A DNA stretch of 64,000 nt from the NCBI GenBank assembly GCA_937910385.1, contig CALEPT010000189.1, forward strand, positions 7,435 to 71,434. Reading direction: 5' to 3'. The notes beneath the pieces are model-generated. The model did not search any database. It was not told where the DNA came from and was given only the letters and a program-made list of their open reading frames with translations. Position 1 is the stretch's first letter. Each line of letters begins with the position of its first letter. Origin of the DNA: an uncultured Ruminococcus sp. GTDB lineage: Bacteria > Bacillota > Clostridia > Oscillospirales > Ruminococcaceae. A program made the translations under genes and the position numbers. Below, piece by piece: positions 61,826 through 64,000 of the stretch.

Positions 61826-62359
61826 ATGACAAATGATGATTCCGATAAATTAAAAAAGCTCTATGAAATTTATGAGCAGCCTATGTTTCGGATAGCGTTT
61901 GCGATCTTAAAGAATAATGAAATGGCAGAAGACGCAGTTTCAGAGGCATTCATGTGCATTATCTCCAAGCTCGGAAGAATTAAAATTCCTGAAAGCGAAA
62001 AAACCAAGCGATATATGGTAAGCACTATCAAGAATACCTCCATTAACTGTTACCGAAGGAACAGCCGATTATTGCAAAGAGAAATGCCTATCGACGAGAA
62101 TATTATCCAAATTCCTGACAGCAAGCAGAATATCGAAGAAATCATCATCAAACAAGAGAACAGCAGTATAATAAAGAATATGCTTTGTGATCTCAGCGAG
62201 ACCGATCGCAGGATAGTTAATTTGCGATGCAATGAGGAGATGTCATGGCGAGAGGTCGCTGCGTCGTTATCACTTACCGAAGCTAATGTCCGTAAGCGTT
62301 TTGAACGTATTAAAAAACGCCTGATAAGAATGAAAGGAGAAATTAAAGGTGAAAAATAG
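61826..62359 (+). CDS. ECF-type sigma-70 family RNA polymerase sigma factor
   Basis: The 177-residue protein has region 2 (LYEIYEQPMFRIAFAILK, DAVSEAFMCIISKL) and region 4 with a helix-turn-helix (LSETDRRIVNLR, SWREVAASLSLTEANVRKRFER). It lacks region 3, so it is an extracytoplasmic-function sigma. The ATG at 61826 has AAAGGAAG upstream; a Met at 61787 has none. It overlaps the next gene by 11 bases, which fits a sigma/anti-sigma pair. Confidence 0.9.
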   Translation: MTNDDSDKLKKLYEIYEQPMFRIAFAILKNNEMAEDAVSEAFMCIISKLGRIKIPESEKTKRYMVSTIKNTSINCYRRNSRLLQREMPIDENIIQIPDSKQNIEEIIIKQENSSIIKNMLCDLSETDRRIVNLRCNEEMSWREVAASLSLTEANVRKRFERIKKRLIRMKGEIKGEK

Positions 62360-63878
62360 AAAACTACCAAGCACAAAGGAATGGAACAAAATAATTGAGG
62401 AAGCCTTTTCTTCAGATATAACTCACCGGTTCTCCGCAAATTATGATATAAAAAAGGAAGCAATTCTAAGAGGTGTTTTTATGAAAAACAGGAATTATAT
62501 TTCTAAATGGAGTACGGTTGGAATGACTGCGGTTGCCGCTGCAATAATCATCGCCGTTCCCGTAACGCTGTCAATGCAGCAAAGGAAGTCCGCCATAGAG
62601 GAAGGAGACGAGCAGACCTCAGTTATTAATACGACAGAGAACGATACTTCACCCAAGGAGTCAGCAGAGCCAGAGGGAAAGGTGCTCTCGGAAAACTTAA
62701 TACAGACAGACGCATATCGGTATTGTGTGAGATTCTCCCCCGATACCGACGACCAGCAGTATTACACCCTACAGCTTGACAATATCCCCGATGGATACGT
62801 AAAATCAAATGACCCAAAACACAATTATGATACTCCCGCCGGAGGAAGTATTATGATAACGCTTATGCACATTCCCAGCGGTACTGACCTTGTAGAGTAT
62901 CAGAACAACATCACCTCAGTTGAGGAGTACACTGTAGACGACAAGAAAATTATCATATTAAACAGGGCGACGCTCGACTTTGAAACGCCCGACAGCAATA
63001 ATTTCGGCAGAATGGCATACGTTTTTTACAACGGCACAAGGTTCGCTTCAAACATTTACCTGACTGATGATATCAGCGAGGACGAATTAAGAACTATCGT
63101 CGATGGAATAAAGCTCGTGCCGACCGATACGAATGAACTCGCTTGGGAATGGGAGGACAGGACTGTGCAGGACGATACGGTATATACCACACCTGAGCCG
63201 TCGGCAGTCGGCAGAGAGGGTCTGACCCTCTACACTATCGGCGATTCGTTCACAAATTCCTACATCGACGACAGTCTCCGAATAACAGTAAACGACGCAT
63301 GGGTGCAGGAGAACTTCGACGGCATAACGACGGACTCTATCGGGCAGAATCGCGATTTTAGCGAATATTTGAGCGAAGACGGGCAGATATACGATGTGTG
63401 CGAATGGACAAGAATTGGCGATACTGTAAGCACTATTAACGAGGTCGTGCGCACCGAAACACAGCACATGAACGTGGTCGTTGTGGACTTCACTTACACC
63501 AATATCAGCGACACCGATATCACCTACGACAACAGCATTGCAGGCTGCATAAGCAACTCCCTTTTCACTCTGGTAAACGACACTCCGACTGATGTCTACA
63601 CCTCCGAGGACGGACTGCGAGCCGTAAATTCACTCTTTGAACTTCGCGATTATTTTGGAGGCGGACACTTCTCGTTCTGGTCGCCGAACAAGTCCGCGAA
63701 GAACTCGGTCGATATCCCGGTCGGCGGGTCCACAGAGGTAAAGGTGGCTTATTTAGTTCCCGACAGTTATCTCGGAAACCTGTATCTTTGCATGGATCAG
63801 CAGAGCTGGATGATAATCAATGAAAACAACACTCAGAATTACCCCATTATCGACCTCTGCGACCTCGAAGTAAGATAA
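62349..63878 (+). CDS. Membrane protein coupled to the ECF sigma, possible anti-sigma factor
   Basis: The 509-residue protein starts with a GTG and has a cytoplasmic N-terminus (about 1-55), one membrane helix (about 57-75) and a large extracellular part rich in Asp, Asn and Thr. Its second half contains NVVVVDFTYTNISDTDITYDN, which resembles DUF4352, an Ig-like extracellular module. The one-helix topology and overlap with the ECF gene match anti-sigma factors, but I see no classic anti-sigma domain, so the role is inferred. AAAGGAG sits 9 bases upstream of the start. Confidence 0.75.
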   Translation: MKNRKLPSTKEWNKIIEEAFSSDITHRFSANYDIKKEAILRGVFMKNRNYISKWSTVGMTAVAAAIIIAVPVTLSMQQRKSAIEEGDEQTSVINTTENDTSPKESAEPEGKVLSENLIQTDAYRYCVRFSPDTDDQQYYTLQLDNIPDGYVKSNDPKHNYDTPAGGSIMITLMHIPSGTDLVEYQNNITSVEEYTVDDKKIIILNRATLDFETPDSNNFGRMAYVFYNGTRFASNIYLTDDISEDELRTIVDGIKLVPTDTNELAWEWEDRTVQDDTVYTTPEPSAVGREGLTLYTIGDSFTNSYIDDSLRITVNDAWVQENFDGITTDSIGQNRDFSEYLSEDGQIYDVCEWTRIGDTVSTINEVVRTETQHMNVVVVDFTYTNISDTDITYDNSIAGCISNSLFTLVNDTPTDVYTSEDGLRAVNSLFELRDYFGGGHFSFWSPNKSAKNSVDIPVGGSTEVKVAYLVPDSYLGNLYLCMDQQSWMIINENNTQNYPIIDLCDLEVR

Positions 63879-63957
63879 ATTTAAGCTTCTCAGCGGAGAG
63901 CAGCTTCCCGCCTCGTACAAATTGAGCGAGTTTACGAGCGAGAGCGTAGAATGGTAT

Positions 63958-63981
63958 TCCAAAGGGAAATACGTCCCTTTG
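63958..63981. repeat. Hairpin near window end
   Basis: CCAAAGGGA / TCCCTTTGG with a short loop, followed by a GC-rich stretch cut by the window edge. Not T-rich afterwards, so not a terminator. Just before it, GAGCGAGTTTACGAGCGAGAG shows internal repetition. Confidence 0.55.
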
Positions 63982-64000
63982 GCAGGGGTGCGGGGACAGC

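Noticed and set aside
1..64000. tRNA genes, CRISPR arrays, insertion sequences, prophage
   Set aside because: I looked for T-loop motifs, direct repeats with regular spacers and transposase or phage motifs and found none that held up; the recombinase looks Xer-like and stands without phage genes.

Overview
The window reads as chromosomal DNA from an anaerobic Firmicute of the Ruminococcus / Oscillospiraceae type. Gene content is low-GC Firmicute (RNase J, GdpP-L9-DnaB-TilS-FtsH cluster, long-form HPF, ThyX instead of ThyA, PyrB carrying a zinc tail). A secreted SGNH esterase ends in a Thr-rich linker plus a dockerin module, as in cellulosome-forming Ruminococcus. The genus assignment is an inference. 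Most intergenic regions show sigma-A-type promoters with 17-base spacers and well-formed intrinsic terminators. I see no transposase, prophage, CRISPR array or tRNA.

Layout. (1) 1-4973, plus strand: end of a GNAT gene, then ribD-ribE-ribBA-(membrane protein)-ribH-HAD phosphatase, a riboflavin operon whose start lies left of the window. (2) 5012-19732, mostly minus strand: a MacB/FtsX-like ABC transporter, a ppa-prs pair, an Mrp-type ATPase, a six-gene unit led by thyX (thyX, DUF2156, DJ-1, 5-FTHF cyclo-ligase, mltG, U32 peptidase), a plus-strand DinB-like gene, and rpsO-pnp. (3) 20029-25651: PH-domain protein, FkbM methyltransferase, pyrB, asnB and a Xer-like tyrosine recombinase preceded by a perfect 16-base inverted repeat with a 6-base centre. 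(4) 25817-30588, minus strand: aquaporin, a three-gene surface locus (Thr-rich anchored protein, sortase, four-helix membrane protein) and the dockerin-bearing esterase.

(5) 31068-41939: an HMGL-like aldolase (plus), a DUF6514-like gene, a minus-strand series of double-TPM lipoprotein, GH2 glycosidase, TfoX-N protein, ABC exporter and RelQ-type alarmone synthetase, then OGG-type glycosylase, a small tail-anchored protein, an AraC regulator (plus) and the RNase P RNA gene (minus). (6) 41951-46436: two bPH2 membrane proteins (minus), an AGCS symporter and a phosphohexomutase-like protein whose active-site loop is lost. (7) 46437-47194: a 758-base gene-free region with a consensus promoter, a structured terminator-bounded transcript of unknown class (candidate ncRNA) and a dense run of hairpins. 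(8) 47195-63878, plus strand: rnj, gdpP, rplI, dnaB, tilS, ftsH; then FHA-FtsW/RodA-PBP; hpf; LUD protein plus radical SAM activase-like protein; and an ECF-type sigma factor with a membrane partner.

The observations most worth follow-up are the orphan ncRNA and hairpin array (46.5-47.1 kb), the dif-like palindrome at the recombinase (25.7 kb), the sortase locus with a degenerate sorting signal (26.7-29.1 kb), the HAD gene translationally coupled to ribH, the degenerate phosphohexomutase with a sequestered ribosome binding site, and the FHA-FtsW-PBP cluster. All functional calls are from reading the sequence; no database search was run.
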